Shown: in pieces, positions 35,582 to 46,811 of the stretch
Position numbering within the stretch: the stretch's first letter is position 1
How the letters are laid out: every line of letters begins with the position of its first letter
From: Artemia franciscana
Lineage: Eukaryota; Arthropoda; Branchiopoda; Anostraca; Artemiidae
Assembly: GCF_032884065.1 (NCBI RefSeq)
Contig: NW_027062689.1
Location: 186,001 to 250,000 of the forward strand
Direction: 5' to 3'
Length of the DNA stretch: 64,000 bases
Position numbers and translations under genes: made by a program
The notes under the pieces: model-generated
The model's input: the letters and a program-made list of their open reading frames with translations, nothing else
The model's database searches: none
What the model was told of the DNA's origin: nothing

Positions 35582-37766
35582 CAGTGTTTCCACTATGGGG
35601 ATTTCCCCCCTAAAATGGGGATTTTTTAAGTCTTTTAGGGGCGAGAGTTTTTTCTAGGGATTTGGGGATTTTCTAGGGATTTTTCCTCTCCCATGGACTT
35701 TTAGGGAAATTTTGGGGGTTTTCCTTTAATTTGTGGATCAGAAAATTCTTGATCAGAGAAGCAGGATAATTCGATTTAGGATCTGTTTCCTTGCGAATTG
35801 AACTTGGAATCACAGAGAAGAACTTCTTCAGTTGCTTAAAAAATTTTAACACCACACAGATATTGAGATGTACAGGAGTCCTAAGTAACAAACTAGCAAC
35901 AAAGAACAGTTTGAAACAGTTCCATGCTGATTTGGGCTTAAAACAATAATTTCAGCTTGGACTGTTCTCGATTAATGAAGTCATATGGTTTGTCATTTTT
36001 GGGTTGTGCTTTCATAACATTATTTGGTAGATAGCATGTAATTTTTTTACAGGTCAGATAAATAAAGTTATAATATATTTTGATAGTTTTATAGGGTACG
36101 TAGTTGTTCTTACTGTAGTAAATTTTTTGACAAGCATTGCATGTACGATTATTTTTCTCCACAGTACTTGTATGATGTTTATGATTTTTGTGTAAAATAA
36201 AAAAAACTTGAACTCGAACTTGTAGCCAGCTTTATAAGTACTGACGTGAATAATAGAGGTAGGCTCTAACTATTCGAACACCTCTCTTACCCTTTCATTA
36301 CCCTAGTTTGTAACAGACAAACAAACTGACAGCCATTTTTTAAAAACAATGGCTCATGTAGGAATGAATGGATTGTGTGTTTTTGGCAATCCTACGTACC
36401 CAGGGGAAAATCATGAACATTCATACTATAATTGGTAAATTTTTTGTTGTTCATTTTTTTTTTACTTACAAATAAAGTGCACATACCACTCGATGTCTTT
36501 TTTTTATGTTCTTTACAAATATAACAATCACTTCTGTCACAAATTCAAATTTAAGCACAGTTTAAGCTCTTGAAACCAAAATATTTCTAGTTTTGGGTTA
36601 TAAACAAAGCTTAAAACATTGGTCTCAGCATTGAACTTCCTGCAGAAGGACTATGTGGAATCAACTAGTGCTTTAGAAATCAATGTGAACAATCGGAAGT
36701 TTTAATTTCCCCTTGAAAGCGTTTACTTGGGTCCGAACGGACAAGATTCCCTCTGTACGTCAAGGTCACATACCGCCGTCCCCCCTGATTCAATCAAAGT
36801 AGTTCTCAAAGCTGCACAGGCGTTCCATATCAAAGCAATAGGCCAGATACAGAAAAGGTTCAATTTCGAAGACGACATTTACAGATATGCTGAAATGGTT
36901 GACCCAGTGTCAGCCCAATCAATTCAGCCTGCCTCTCTACTACCTTTTGTTAGGAAGTATGGACAGATCCCATGGGACGGAACCAAAACCAAGCAGGAGT
37001 GGAGGAGGCAGAGCCTCATCGATATTGAAAACGTCAAAACAATGGATGCCGTGACCTGCTGGTGTTTGGTATTGGTGAAAAAAAATACTGCCGGAACAGA
37101 ATTTGTATCCTAACCTAAAACCGGCAGTATTATTTATTTCCACTGTTCCATTTTCAAATGTCAATGTCGAGAGGTTTTTCAGTACTGTAAAAGTAGTAAA
37201 AACTGACCGTCAGAATAAATTGAAAACATAAACTTTGCGGGGGATTCTAAAAACAAAATATAGAATGAAAAGGGCTCAAGAAAGTGTGGAATGTGAAGAT
37301 GATTAGTTACTTTACCACATGAAAATGGTGAAAGCTTCAGTCACCATACAAAAAATGTTGAAGACACATCAGGGAAAGATAAGGCCTGATTACGTTGTAC
37401 AAGTTGCGATTGAACGGTATTAAACATCTTGTACTGTAATCTACATTACAGTATTACATTTTCTTTTCTATTTGCTTAATATTATTTGAAGTATATTTGA
37501 AGCTATTTGTATTTAGCTGATGATTGAAAAGCACTTTAAACGGCATGACAAGACATTCTATTATGGTAGTGATAGCTAGACTTCAATCTAAGAAGCCAAA
37601 ATATGTTACCTTTCAATGGTACGGGTAAAATGAGATAGGGAGAAGCGGTTCAGGGAGTAATTAGAACATGGGAGATTTTTAGGGATTTTGGAACTGAAGA
37701 TGGGGATTTCTAGGGATTTTTTAGCTCTTTATTGGGGATTTGAAAAATGAGAAAGTGGAAACACTG
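35582..37766 (+). mobile_element. hAT-superfamily DNA transposon, complete ends
   Basis: The 2185-bp element begins CAGTGTTTCCAC and ends GTGGAAACACTG, a perfect 12-bp terminal inverted repeat of hAT type, flanked by the perfect 8-bp duplication GATTAATT. Both sub-terminal regions carry several GGGGATTT or TAGGGATTTT motifs in the same orientation (35597-35690 and 37670-37745), plausible transposase binding sites. Inside is a decayed C-terminal transposase frame. The 36420-36640 segment resembles the reverse complement of 44200-44440, so a second repeat may be nested inside. Termini are intact and the coding part is broken, so the copy is non-autonomous at present. Confidence 0.93.
36727..37235 (+). 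pseudogene. hAT transposase C-terminal remnant
   Basis: The frame 36727-37113 encodes hAT-like sequence (YAEMVDPVSAQSIQPASLLP, then WRRQSLIDIEN). After a stop and a frame change, 37137-37235 reads FSNVNVERFFSTVKVVKTDR, the hAT dimerisation-domain signature (pattern S-N-x-x-V-E-R-x-F-S with K-T-x-x-R-N). The N-terminal BED finger and most of the catalytic core are missing or unrecognisable. It lies inside 35582-37766 in the same orientation as the element. Confidence 0.8.
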
Positions 37767-37774
37767 GATTAATT
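37767..37774. repeat. hAT target-site duplication, right
   Basis: GATTAATT directly after the right terminal inverted repeat; perfect match to 35574-35581. Confidence 0.93.
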
Positions 37775-39517
37775 AGCTTTCTTAAAATCAGTAAAACTAT
37801 CTTTAATATTAATAAGGCTTTGCTCGATGACTTTTAACAAACAAAATTGCAGGATTTATTACATGAGTTTAGCCAAAAAGGAAAGGAAGAATTTGAATGA
37901 ATAGTCCTTGTTCTGTATGCGTTTTTTTATGTAAGTTATAATTTTTTGGAGGGGCTTGGGCTCTTCAAATTCAGCTTAACCTGATTGCACGTTCTAAAAG
38001 TAAATATTGGGAATTCAATTGAAACCTATCAAGCGCTTTTTGGGAGGCTCAGCCAAACAAAGACCGTGCTTGGGTAATTCTGGCCCCTGAACTCACACAC
38101 ATTTAGTGCCTCTAAAGAACGTCTTCTCGCATTTTTTGTATGAAAAGGGTGGTCTAGACTGATATTACCTAATAATTACAACAGGGCCGTATTCAGGTTT
38201 TTTTGGGGCAAGGGGGGTTACAAAAAAGACTAAAAAACTCAACAAAAAATGTTATATTCATTTTTGTTACGTTATTACGAGCTGGAAAAACATTTTTGGG
38301 GGAGGGAGGAGGTTCTACCCCCTCCTGGACACGGTTTTGACTTTCAAAACTTCAAAAGACATTCAGCGCAAGAACGTACACAGAGAGGAGGCCTCGAGAC
38401 CTCCCTCCCAAAACCCCAGTTCTTTTGAATTTTTGGGCACAGCTTCTTGGAATGAAAGACTATGTGTTTTTTTATTATTATTGCATCCCTTCCCCGAAAA
38501 CAATCCTACGTACGTACGGATTTAAGCGTGTAAATGTTTCTTGGGTTATCTTAGTATGTATGTGTTGTTTTTTTGTATTATTATTGCTATACTTCACCGC
38601 TTTTTCGGTCTTTAAATATCTGAAAAAAAGAAAAAATTAACCTAAAATTGGATTTTTGTTTACTTATGAGTCTATCATCCTCAAGAACATTCTTGGTTTT
38701 TTTATCAACTTGAAGAAAAAAAATATTTTCTTTTAATGCTTTTCAGGGAAGTCTTTATATGCGTATAATGTGTAAGTTTAAGGAGGAATTGAGCTTAAAC
38801 TGTGTTTAAACACTTAACCTTGGAGCAGCGTCATTCCCAGGATTTGGCTTTGAAAACAATTTGGAAAACCAGAAATTCGGTGAAGTTTCTGTAATTAAGA
38901 AATATTTCGATTCCATAAGCAAAACAAAGTTTACTTTTGAAATTCATGAATATTCTTAAACATTTAGAGAGAGATTGTTCAAGCCAAATAATTAAAGTGG
39001 TGCAGCTATCAAACTGTTGAAGATCAAAAACATACCCTTCAGAATAAAATTTGCATAATGGATGTTTTTGTTGCAAGAAATATGAGGGTTTTTGGGAGAA
39101 TTTTTTTTTTGGGGTGGGGGATAAAAGCCTCAGCTGAGGAATTTTTTTGTTTCCTCATCTGAGGAATTTACTATGGACTGACTTGGTCCGAAAACAAGTT
39201 AAACACTGTCTTAGTGCAAAAACAAGTCCTGGCATGGTGTGAAGACAACATCTGTCCTGATATGGTGCAAAAACAAACTAAGTCCAATCTGTTTCACTCC
39301 ATAATTGACTGTTTAGCGGAAAGGTAGAAACGCAACACCTTGTCAGAAACACCCCTCCCCCACGTTCCCATCTCAGTGTCTACTTTTTAGCAGAGACTTT
39401 GGTAGATGTGTAGTAATTTTGTGTGAACCAGAAATATGCGAGTATCATAAAACAAATTGGAGGAATGAATTTTTCCCTTCTTGTATCTCCCCTCACGGAC
39501 AAATCCTAAGGAAATAG
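37775..39517. other. Unassigned sequence with a small palindrome
   Basis: No gene is supported. An inverted repeat with 14-bp arms, CCTCAGCTGAGGAA and TTCCTCATCTGAGG, lies at 39128-39164. Downstream are near-repeats of 'ggtgcaaaaacaa' and 'gtcctgatatggtg' (39225-39275). Confidence 0.4.
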
Positions 39518-39772
39518 TTAGTCATATGGCACCTTGTTTGAAGTGAATTTGTACAAGGCCCAGAAATGTATGCAGTTTTTACCAGCCTGAAACTTATATG
39601 GTGAGTATATGACCAATGGAGGAGCTTCAAAATGATTGTTCTCAAGTTTCAGAGGCGTGAAAGCATTCTTCCCTCTTTGCACGAATGTACTCAGTTCCGA
39701 TGAAACGTGCGAGGCAAGAGGACAGTAAGGACAAACTTCCAGAAGCTTATGACACTCCTGAGCCCCATCTAC
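39518..39772 (-). CDS. Possible terminal exon, unidentified protein
   Basis: The minus-strand frame starts after an acceptor-like 'acttttctgctaaag' (ending at 39773) and runs 84 codons to TAA. The translation VDGAQECHKLLEVCPYCPLA and FVQRGKNAFTPLKLENNHFE has protein-like composition, with three cysteines and a histidine in a CHK-x5-C-x2-C pattern. The same frame remains open upstream to 39928, with a more hydrophobic, intron-like translation. No family is recognised and no poly(A) signal stands out, so this is a tentative exon. Confidence 0.35.
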   Translation of the reverse strand, partial: VDGAQECHKLLEVCPYCPLASHVSSELSTFVQRGKNAFTPLKLENNHFEAPPLVIYSPYKFQAGKNCIHFWALYKFTSNKVPYD

Positions 39773-40214
39773 CTTTAGCAGAAAAGTGCCCTCTCCCCAA
39801 ACATAAAATGCCCCAAAAATGTAAAAACTTAAAATTTGGGCAATAGTGATTAATGGCACAACTATGTTATTTAAAGTGGCCATGCATTTTAGATAATGCC
39901 AATATTTATAGTTAGGCTCATTGTACATATATATATAATGAATGGAAACACCTGAAGACCTTTGCAGAGAAGAAAAGTATTAACCGATTTTAGACAGAAA
40001 ATGTAGCAAAAAGAAACATTTCCTTTGTCAACCTGCAAAAACTTATCTCAGCCAAATGGTGCCCATTGTCAACACGGCAGAACAAAGCTGACACATACCA
40101 TCTTTCACTTGCGGAAAAGTTTGATAGCTCAACAGATATGTGCCTTTAGACTTAGGGATTTACCAGTTTGCCCCCCCCTCCAGACTTAAACTCAGTTTCT
40201 CCACATATATGGAA

Positions 40215-40762
40215 GACTTAAACTCAGATTAATCACATATATGGCAGCCAGACGCAATTCTCTTATCATTATCGATTTGAGGAACGTCTCAATTGCATTT
40301 TCTTTTATACTCTCGATCTTGTCTAATTTATTTGAAATATTTTCGAGTGTTTTTTCGAGATTCCAAATTTTTTCAAATGTGCTTTCTTTCAAACTTTCAC
40401 GACTCCAACAGTTATTCCATACTTCTTGCATATTTTGTACATCAAGATCCTTGTCTGTCTGAGCTTTAACAACTCTAAAGGGTGACCACAATTGGAAAAC
40501 TCAGATTAATCACATATATGGCAGTCAGACGCAATTCTCTTATCATTATCGATTTGAGGAACGTCTCAATTACTTTTTCTTTTATACTCTCGATCTTGTC
40601 TAATTTATTTGAAATATTTTCGAGTGTTTTTTCAAGATTCCAAATTTTTTCAAATTTGCTTTCTTTCAAACTTTCACGACTCCAACAGTTATTCCATACT
40701 TCTTGCATATTTTGTACATCAAGATCCTTGTCTGTCTGAGCTTTAACAACTCTAAAAGGTGA
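40215..40762. repeat. 279-bp tandem duplication
   Basis: 40215-40490 and 40494-40762 are nearly identical ('catatatggcag-ccagacgc' at 40233 and again at 40512, with few substitutions). The duplicate carries a minus-strand open frame in both copies. High similarity indicates a recent event. Confidence 0.93.
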
Positions 40763-40891
40763 CCACAATTGGGAATTGATAATACTCTTTTTAGACATTA
40801 GAGACTTTAATCTATCTTTGAGTGAACTTTTCTCAGATAATTCTGATTTTTCTTGTCTTATTTGTTGGTCTAAATGATATAGCATTTTCAA
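40475..40891 (-). CDS. Possible coiled-coil ORF, second copy duplicated downstream
   Basis: An open frame on the minus strand encodes about 138 residues rich in K/E/L with heptad-like spacing: LDQQIRQEKSELSEKSSLKD, LKSLMSKKSIINSQLWSPF, then FEKIWNLEKTLENISNKLDK. The part from LWSPFRVVKAQ to YVINLS is repeated in the frame 40192-40491. A stop lies just upstream of the first codons, so the N-terminus is limited. Predicted coiled coil; no family recognised. It could be a LINE ORF1-like or host exon. Confidence that it is a functional gene is low. Confidence 0.35.
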   Translation of the reverse strand: MKMLYHLDQQIRQEKSELSEKSSLKDRLKSLMSKKSIINSQLWSPFRVVKAQTDKDLDVQNMQEVWNNCWSRESLKESKFEKIWNLEKTLENISNKLDKIESIKEKVIETFLKSIMIRELRLTAIYVINLSFPIVVTL

Positions 40892-41651
40892 ACGTTCTCA
40901 GCAGATTGGATCATTCTCTGACAAATATAGGCCAGCCAAACGGGATATCTGCAACTGAATTGTCTCAAGGATGTTGTACCGGTTTTGCTTCTTGAGCTGC
41001 AAATAGGCAAAGTGTGGCTTTTTCAGCTGCTATTTGGAGAGTTAGTTTGTTCGTAGTCAGGGCTAAATCATCTATTTTTATAGTCAGGGAGGCCTTTGCA
41101 GTTCATGCAAGTTGGGTCATCTTTCATGCAGTTTAGCGTTTCTTTGGGATCGGTTCAGAATTCAGTTTTAGTTATTCATTACCAAATTAAAAAAAAAAAA
41201 AAACTTCGACATACTCTCCCTCGTAAGGTTCTATGGCCAGAAAAGAAAATCGAGAGGAAAAACATCTTGAAGATGCTCAACATACCCACACTGACACAAA
41301 CGAACAAAAAATCCAATCATCCACCTCAAAATTTTCGAAACCACAACCTAGCTAGGGGAGTATCACATGATCTCAAAATATTTTAAATTGCATGTATGAA
41401 ACCACGCCATGAGATATGCAGTCTACCTATAAAATTGGTTATTTAGATAACTACCAGTCAATAAAGAAAGAAGTCGTTCTTCAAGGTATAAAATATCGTT
41501 AAAAGCAGACCGAAATAGGAACATATCCCATTCGCCTGTAACCGGAAAGGGTACTTAACGGTTATATAATAGACACTCGAGAAGTGAAGTTCGATTAATG
41601 CTAATGAAACGAAACAAAACATGATGAATGTCTGATATTTTAGAAACAAAT

Positions 41652-41806
41652 TTGGGCTATATATTTGCACATTAGGGGGGGGGGGTGGCAAAGCATAGCA
41701 TATATGAAATGCATAAACTAACCATTGCTGTAATTAATATATGCTATTCTTTACCCCCACCCCCCTAATGTGCATATATATAGCCCAAACTTTTGATAAA
41801 GCTAAT
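41652..41806. repeat. Inverted repeat with about 50-bp arms
   Basis: 'gggctatatatttgcacatt' followed by a G-run and 'gcatatat' at 41652-41705, opposed by 'atatatgctatt', a C-run and 'aatgtgcatatatatagccc' at 41738-41806. The spacer is about 35-45 bp. The flanks carry a direct repeat ('gctaatgaaacgaaacaaaa' near 41598 and 'gctaatgaaataaagcaaaa' near 41802). Related sequence also occurs at 43195-43290. Confidence 0.85.
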
Positions 41807-41829
41807 GAAATAAAGCAAAATATGATGAA

Positions 41830-42660
41830 AATATAATACTTTATTAGGAAAATTTTAAAATTACAACTTAGAGTTATGTACCCAGAACGCAGAAATGTCG
41901 TTAAGAATCGCGTTATAAGGAGGTATTCCTTCTGCCATTACTGCCGCTCGCCTCATGTACTCTACTAAGTATGATTGTAAGTGATGGCGCGATGTGCCGC
42001 GGCGCCCTTTTTACGCCACTTTGCGGAACCCCACATTCTCTCTACTTTTTGGGTAGATAATGTAGCTTCTCAGAGGAGTACAAAGTCACGGTGTGTCCAT
42101 TGACGCTTTTTTTTGGGCAACAACCCCTTATCGTGGAGAAATATAATTGCCTGTTCTTCGGTCCCTGGCTAATCCCAAATCTTAACTTGAACATCCATGG
42201 TGAGACACTATTTTCTATTACTAGTCAAAGCAAACTAACCGGTTATTATCCCATCTGATCTTGCCATCCAAATGATCGACAGTATAAAGAACTCTCTTGA
42301 CCAGTTTCTTGTGTCGAAATTTTATAGTGTCTATTACATAACCAAAAAAAGCCAAGATAACCAAGTACCCAAAAAAATCTTACCAAAAATAAACGTCTAA
42401 AAAAAAGAAGAAGAAAAGAACAAATTAGGGGAAAAGCTAAGACAGATAGTCTGAGTGAGAAGCAAAAGAAATTTTAAGGCAGAGAAATTATCGTGAAAAG
42501 GAATCAAAAACAGAAAAATTAAAATCACTTAAAAAGAGGAAAATATTGAGACATAGAAAAAAGGAAAGACATAAATAACCTTTCAAGCCAAACATAAAAA
42601 AAAGACAGGTACGAAAAAGAAAAAAAACGGCCACTTAAACACATTCAAACAGAAAAAAAA
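41830..42660. other. Unassigned sequence
   Basis: No gene is supported. 42330-42660 is strongly A-rich on the plus strand with many AAAAGAAAAA-type runs. Confidence 0.4.
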
Positions 42661-42663
42661 ATC

Positions 42664-42866
42664 CCGAATTTTCTCCTCAACGCCTTGCTCTTTACGCTAA
42701 AGTTTTCATTGTTTTAAAAGTAGAGTTGTGACATAGAGTCAAACTTTAGCGTAAAGAGCGAGGCACTGAGGAAAGAACAGCCCCTTTCATATACGGAGTA
42801 ATTTCTGTTCGTTTTAAGTTTTAACGTCGCTCCTTACTTTCAGCTAAAAAAACTTTTTTATTTTAA
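42664..42866. repeat. Long inverted repeat, left arm truncated
   Basis: Left arm from 'tcctcaacgccttgctcttt' at about 42675; right arm 'aaactttagcgtaaagagcg' at about 42747 through 'gttttaacgtcgctccttac' to 42843. It belongs to the same family as 1655-1957. It ends directly at a LINE fragment. Confidence 0.78.
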
Positions 42867-42869
42867 TAG

Positions 42870-43150
42870 TCCTATAAAGCGGGATCGCACTTTTCATACA
42901 TCCTACTGTTTGAGATACGGTCAATCAGTTGGGTACCCAAAGCAATCCATAGAAAATTTCTATGGGAAATATCTTGCAAATTTTCCTCCGTTTTCGGAGC
43001 GTGCATGCATGCTTCGGAACCATGCTTGACCACTGTCATCACTATAAGCCTTCAAAATAATCTTGGTTTACAGACTTATCTTCCTATTCTTCCAGACTTT
43101 TTTCAACCCTGAAAGAACACCCTGGGCCATGGCCATTCTACTTCTGCCAT
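42870..43150 (-). mobile_element. RTE-like LINE fragment, part 1
   Basis: 'aaagcgggatcgcacttttc', 'gtttgagatacggtcaatca', 'gggtacccaaagcaatccat' and 'attcttccagacttttttca' correspond to 9566-9832 of the intact element, same orientation. Homology stops near 43150. Confidence 0.8.
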
Positions 43151-43664
43151 CGATACCTACGGGTTATAGCGACCACAACAAAGAAGTTAAGTTAAATTAA
43201 TCATAATGAAATATGCTAAATATGAAGAGAATATAATACTTTAGTAGCAAAATTATGGAAACTACAACAGAGAACCATGTAAAGTATGCCGTCCAGAACT
43301 CATTATGGTACTTATCTGTTAGCCAGTACACACTCGAGAATATGGATCTAAAGGTACAGGGTTGAAACAACCGAGACCCCTGGGAGATAGATAGGATACA
43401 TCTAATTGTCTGCGTATACAAACAGCAATGAACTGATTATTGTCTGATTAAATAGATCCAAATTTTCGATTGCGCACTGGTTAACAGTACCCGTATTATA
43501 TTAAATTCCTAACCTAACCACCTCTATATATTAAATATTTAATTAAAGTATACCTGTATAGATACCGTTTAGCTCGCTAAGGCTAAGCTGATTATCTCCG
43601 AGTGGATACAGAAAACCGGTTTCAATAGAGATCAAGAACAAATTGTAATAGCTATAACACGTCA
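43151..43664. mobile_element. Insertion of about 510 bp splitting the LINE fragment
   Basis: LINE homology stops near 43145 and resumes near 43665 at the adjoining position of the element. The intervening DNA therefore inserted after the LINE. It shares 'gaatataatacttta-tag' and 'agtatgccgtccagaac'-like segments with 41820-41900. It has no recognised protein. Exact ends and target duplication are unclear. Confidence 0.5.
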
Positions 43665-43805
43665 CCTTAACATGTTCATTACACCCACCGTATTTACTAA
43701 CAAAAGCGTAGCTGTCCACTTGATCGATCTTCTCGTTACCCAACATCACCTTTTCATCTTCAGTTATTCCTGCCTTAGCTACGTAGTCTTTTTAACATTA
43801 ATTTT
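43665..43805 (-). mobile_element. RTE-like LINE fragment, part 2
   Basis: 'gatcgatcttctcgttaccc' and 'ttcatcttcagttattcctg' match 9900-9990 of the intact element. Together with 42870-43150 it forms one 5'- and 3'-truncated copy. Confidence 0.8.
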
Positions 43806-44199
43806 GAAATAATCTCAGTTTATTAGAAAAACACAATCGCGAAGTTTGGAAGCAATGCCAAGAAACGTCAAACGCTAATTGCACGTAATATTTGCTAATG
43901 TGTTTATCTTTTGATCCCACTTTGCCATTAGACCTTTGTTTATCCACTGGAACGAACTCCTAGTTGGGATGAAAGTGAAATCAAGTCTGTCTGTCTTGAG
44001 ATAACACCCTAATTTCAGTTGGGTGAAAAGCATTATCCAGTAGAATCATTATAAATTCTGGATTCGTTGCTTGATGATATTTGTTTTTGCTTTACTATTA
44101 GGTAATTCCTTTTATATAACCCAGTGGGTAAATTTTTCGTTGTTCATATTATTGACTGTGTTTTCGGTAAAATATGAAAGCCGGCGGAAGAAGGTGTAG
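43806..44199. other. No feature recognised
   Basis: AT-rich sequence between LINE-derived and repeat-derived DNA. Confidence 0.4.
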
Positions 44200-44440
44200 A
44201 ATGGTCAGGTTAGGTTATGCTATTTTAAGCCTTTTTTTATATCCAAAAACTAGAAATATTTTGGTCATTTTCAAGAGCTAAAAAAGGGCTTAAATTTGAA
44301 TTTGCGATAGAAGCAATTATTATGTTCGTGAAGTTCTTAAAAAAAAGGCAGCGAGTGGTATGTTCACTTTATTCATAAGTCAATAATACGAACAACGAAA
44401 AATTTACCAACCAGTGGTTTAAGTACCCCCCCCCCTTTTT
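44200..44440. repeat. Dispersed repeat related (reverse) to 36420-36640
   Basis: 'aaaaactagaaatattttgg', 'gggcttaaatttgaatttg' and 'acgaaaaatttaccaa' pair with the reverse complements of segments near 36585, 36550 and 36435. Non-coding. Confidence 0.6.
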
Positions 44441-44589
44441 TTGGTTACAAATGTACTAAAATCTTAATTCTTTGGAGAAATCTTATCAAAAAAATGAAGA
44501 ATTGGTTGGGATAATGAGTTGCTACCCTGCAACAAAATTTAAAAAAGCTTAAAAGGAAAAGTGTGAATTTTATTTTGTAAGCATAAACC

Positions 44590-44725
44590 CACTGCTTCTA
44601 CTAACAATTCACTGCAGAAATATCCGCCTTAGACCAACACAGCTGCGCACACTTCCTCCATCCCAATTGATTCAAAACCCCCCTCTTTACACCCTCCCTA
44701 GAAGTTTCCATTTTCCCATGCATTT
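44590..44725 (-). mobile_element. RTE-like LINE 3'-end fragment
   Basis: 'cttctactaacaattcactgcag' through 'cctctttacaccctccctag' matches 9270-9395 of the intact element, same orientation, including the remnant of the TAG tail. Confidence 0.8.
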
Positions 44726-46674
44726 ATCGATTCTCGATTTTGTCACTGTCGATTCAATTTACTAGAAAGCCGTTTTTAACAAGATTGGTGTTAACAAGGG
44801 TATATAAGCCGTATCTAAAATAAGAAAAAGAGGTATTATCTCTGAGGGACCGTAAAGGGCTTCAAATTGAATTTGCGACAAAAATTAATGCCGTATTTAA
44901 GTTTAGGATGAAAATCTGATTCCGTTGATAAGTTTGTTTCTTAGCTATCTGAATTTTCCGTTAATGTAAATATTTACCGCCGTGACTGGGTGGCAGCCCA
45001 CTTTGATAAAAATCTTTTGCTTTGATTCGGCTTCTTTGCTTATATTTGATTCAGGAGGGGGCTCTGTAGTTAATTTTCCCTCAGACACCACCAGCCCTAG
45101 GAACAGCTCTGACTGTGATCTCTGTCATATGTAGGTTAATTTGGCTCATTTAAAGTTTTGGTGTAATATTGTTTTTGAACAATAATATTAAATCCCAACA
45201 AAACTTATGTTTTTCCATCAGTGCAGTAGATGTGTAATGTAAAGAGTTATAATTGTGTTTATTAATAAAGTATCGTGTCGTACGATTGGGATTTGTAATC
45301 CATCTTTATTTTTGATATAATTGGCCAATTGGTCTGTTTCAGTGGCTTGTTGAGGGGGGGGGGCAAAGGAGGGGCAGTTGCTCCCCAGTAATTTGAAAAA
45401 AATATGATTTATTAAGTAGCTTTAAGGCTGTTGCTCGTTTTCAGTTTCAAACTTGCTCTTTATTTTGAGCAGATAATTTTTTTATTAATCCATGCTCATT
45501 TTTAACATATGGAAAACGAAAAAAATAAATAAAAATAGCTGTCAATTACACTTTAAGGTATGCTCCACATTAATATTTTTCTAAATATACTCCCTTTGAA
45601 AGCTTATCATCAAGTAAAAATGTGAGCCTAGTTAATGGGAAAATTGAAGAATGTTCTATGCTTCCTGTTTTGCCAAACATGCTCAGGTGAATTTTTCTCC
45701 TCTGATATTTAAGATGCTTTCACTTCCTAAAATCTATCAGTTCAAGATTAGATTGTCTTGTTTTAAAACTAGCAAAAGTGGAAATCTATAGTTGAATACA
45801 CCCTCATCACCTGCAAAAAGGAGAGAAAGGGAATAATTGAAGAACAAGAAAGTAAAGATACAGTGAATAGATGAAAAAATAAATCATTAAAAAGAAAATA
45901 AGAATTAGTGCTTTTTATAATGATATTCGTAGTATAACTAGTTAGGCCAAATCGGTTGTAGTTTTGTCATGGAATTTGGTAGAGGGGATCCGCTCTAGGA
46001 ATCATTAATTGCTCTAATTTTTATTTCCAGTATTTAGTTGAAACTGTGATTCTCTTATTAGTCACTGAAACGCCTAATAAGCGCTGATAACGTCCTATTC
46101 CTTGCGTATTGGAGTCACATACTAACGCATAAATATTGAACTTCCTGTATGTACAATACCATCCTAACTTCTCACTACTTTCGCTTTTGCTAGGAATGTG
46201 CTAGGAATTATGACTGAAATTTGTCGCATTTCACGTAACGTCAGCGCTACTTGTGGGTAAGCGAGGAAACGAGGAAACCTTGTATATATTTTAAAGAACA
46301 ATCTGTTGTATTTTTATGTTGACATAATCCATTTCCGAAATTTTGGCAGTTCTTCCCACATAAAATTTTCCACAAGAACAAGGTATTTTGTATACCCTGC
46401 TTCTTACACTTTTTGGATTAGTATCTTTTCCGCTATTCAGTAAAGCACTACAGCTAGTTGGGTTTTATTGATAGACATATTGCTCTATAATAAGTCTAAA
46501 ATAATGAGTAGACTAGGATTCATAACTTAGAAAGCTCTTAAATACGAACTTTAGTGGAAACCATACAGCATTTGTGACGCGTCTATTGGCTATGTTTCGT
46601 TTTTAGCATCCCTAAGCAATCTTTTGCTATCTCGCAGCAAGCTCCGTACTTATGTATTCTTTTCTTACTTGCAG
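44726..46674. other. Unassigned sequence upstream of the MMADHC exon
   Basis: No exon, RNA gene or clear repeat. It is probably intron of the MMADHC gene near its right end; the preceding MMADHC exon was looked for and not found. Confidence 0.45.
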
Positions 46675-46811
46675 ATTTTGCTACCGTATTTCCGGCTGTG
46701 AATATAGCTAAAAGCAATCTTTCCGTATTAACGTTTACTCAAAAGACCATACATGATATGTCCAGTTGGAGTGAAGATACTGAAGAGGAAAAAGAAAAAC
46801 TAACAGGATAT
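46675..46811 (+). CDS. MMADHC: Internal exon of MMADHC (cobalamin trafficking protein CblD)
   Basis: Acceptor 'tttcttacttgcag' ends at 46674 and donor GTAAGT starts at 46812. The exon is 137 nt and begins two bases into a codon. The translation FATVFPAVNIAKSNLSVLTF, TQKTIHDMSSWSEDTEEEKE and KLTGY follows the MMADHC pattern in which an L-F-P-x-V segment is followed by TQKTxxDMxxWSEExExERE. MMADHC directs processed cobalamin to cytosolic methionine synthase and mitochondrial methylmalonyl-CoA mutase (established for the vertebrate protein). The following family block (GAKEIC, GYWADFIDPSSG) should be in the next exon, not located here. The split codon requires the previous exon to end in G if the residue is Asp. 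Confidence 0.85.
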
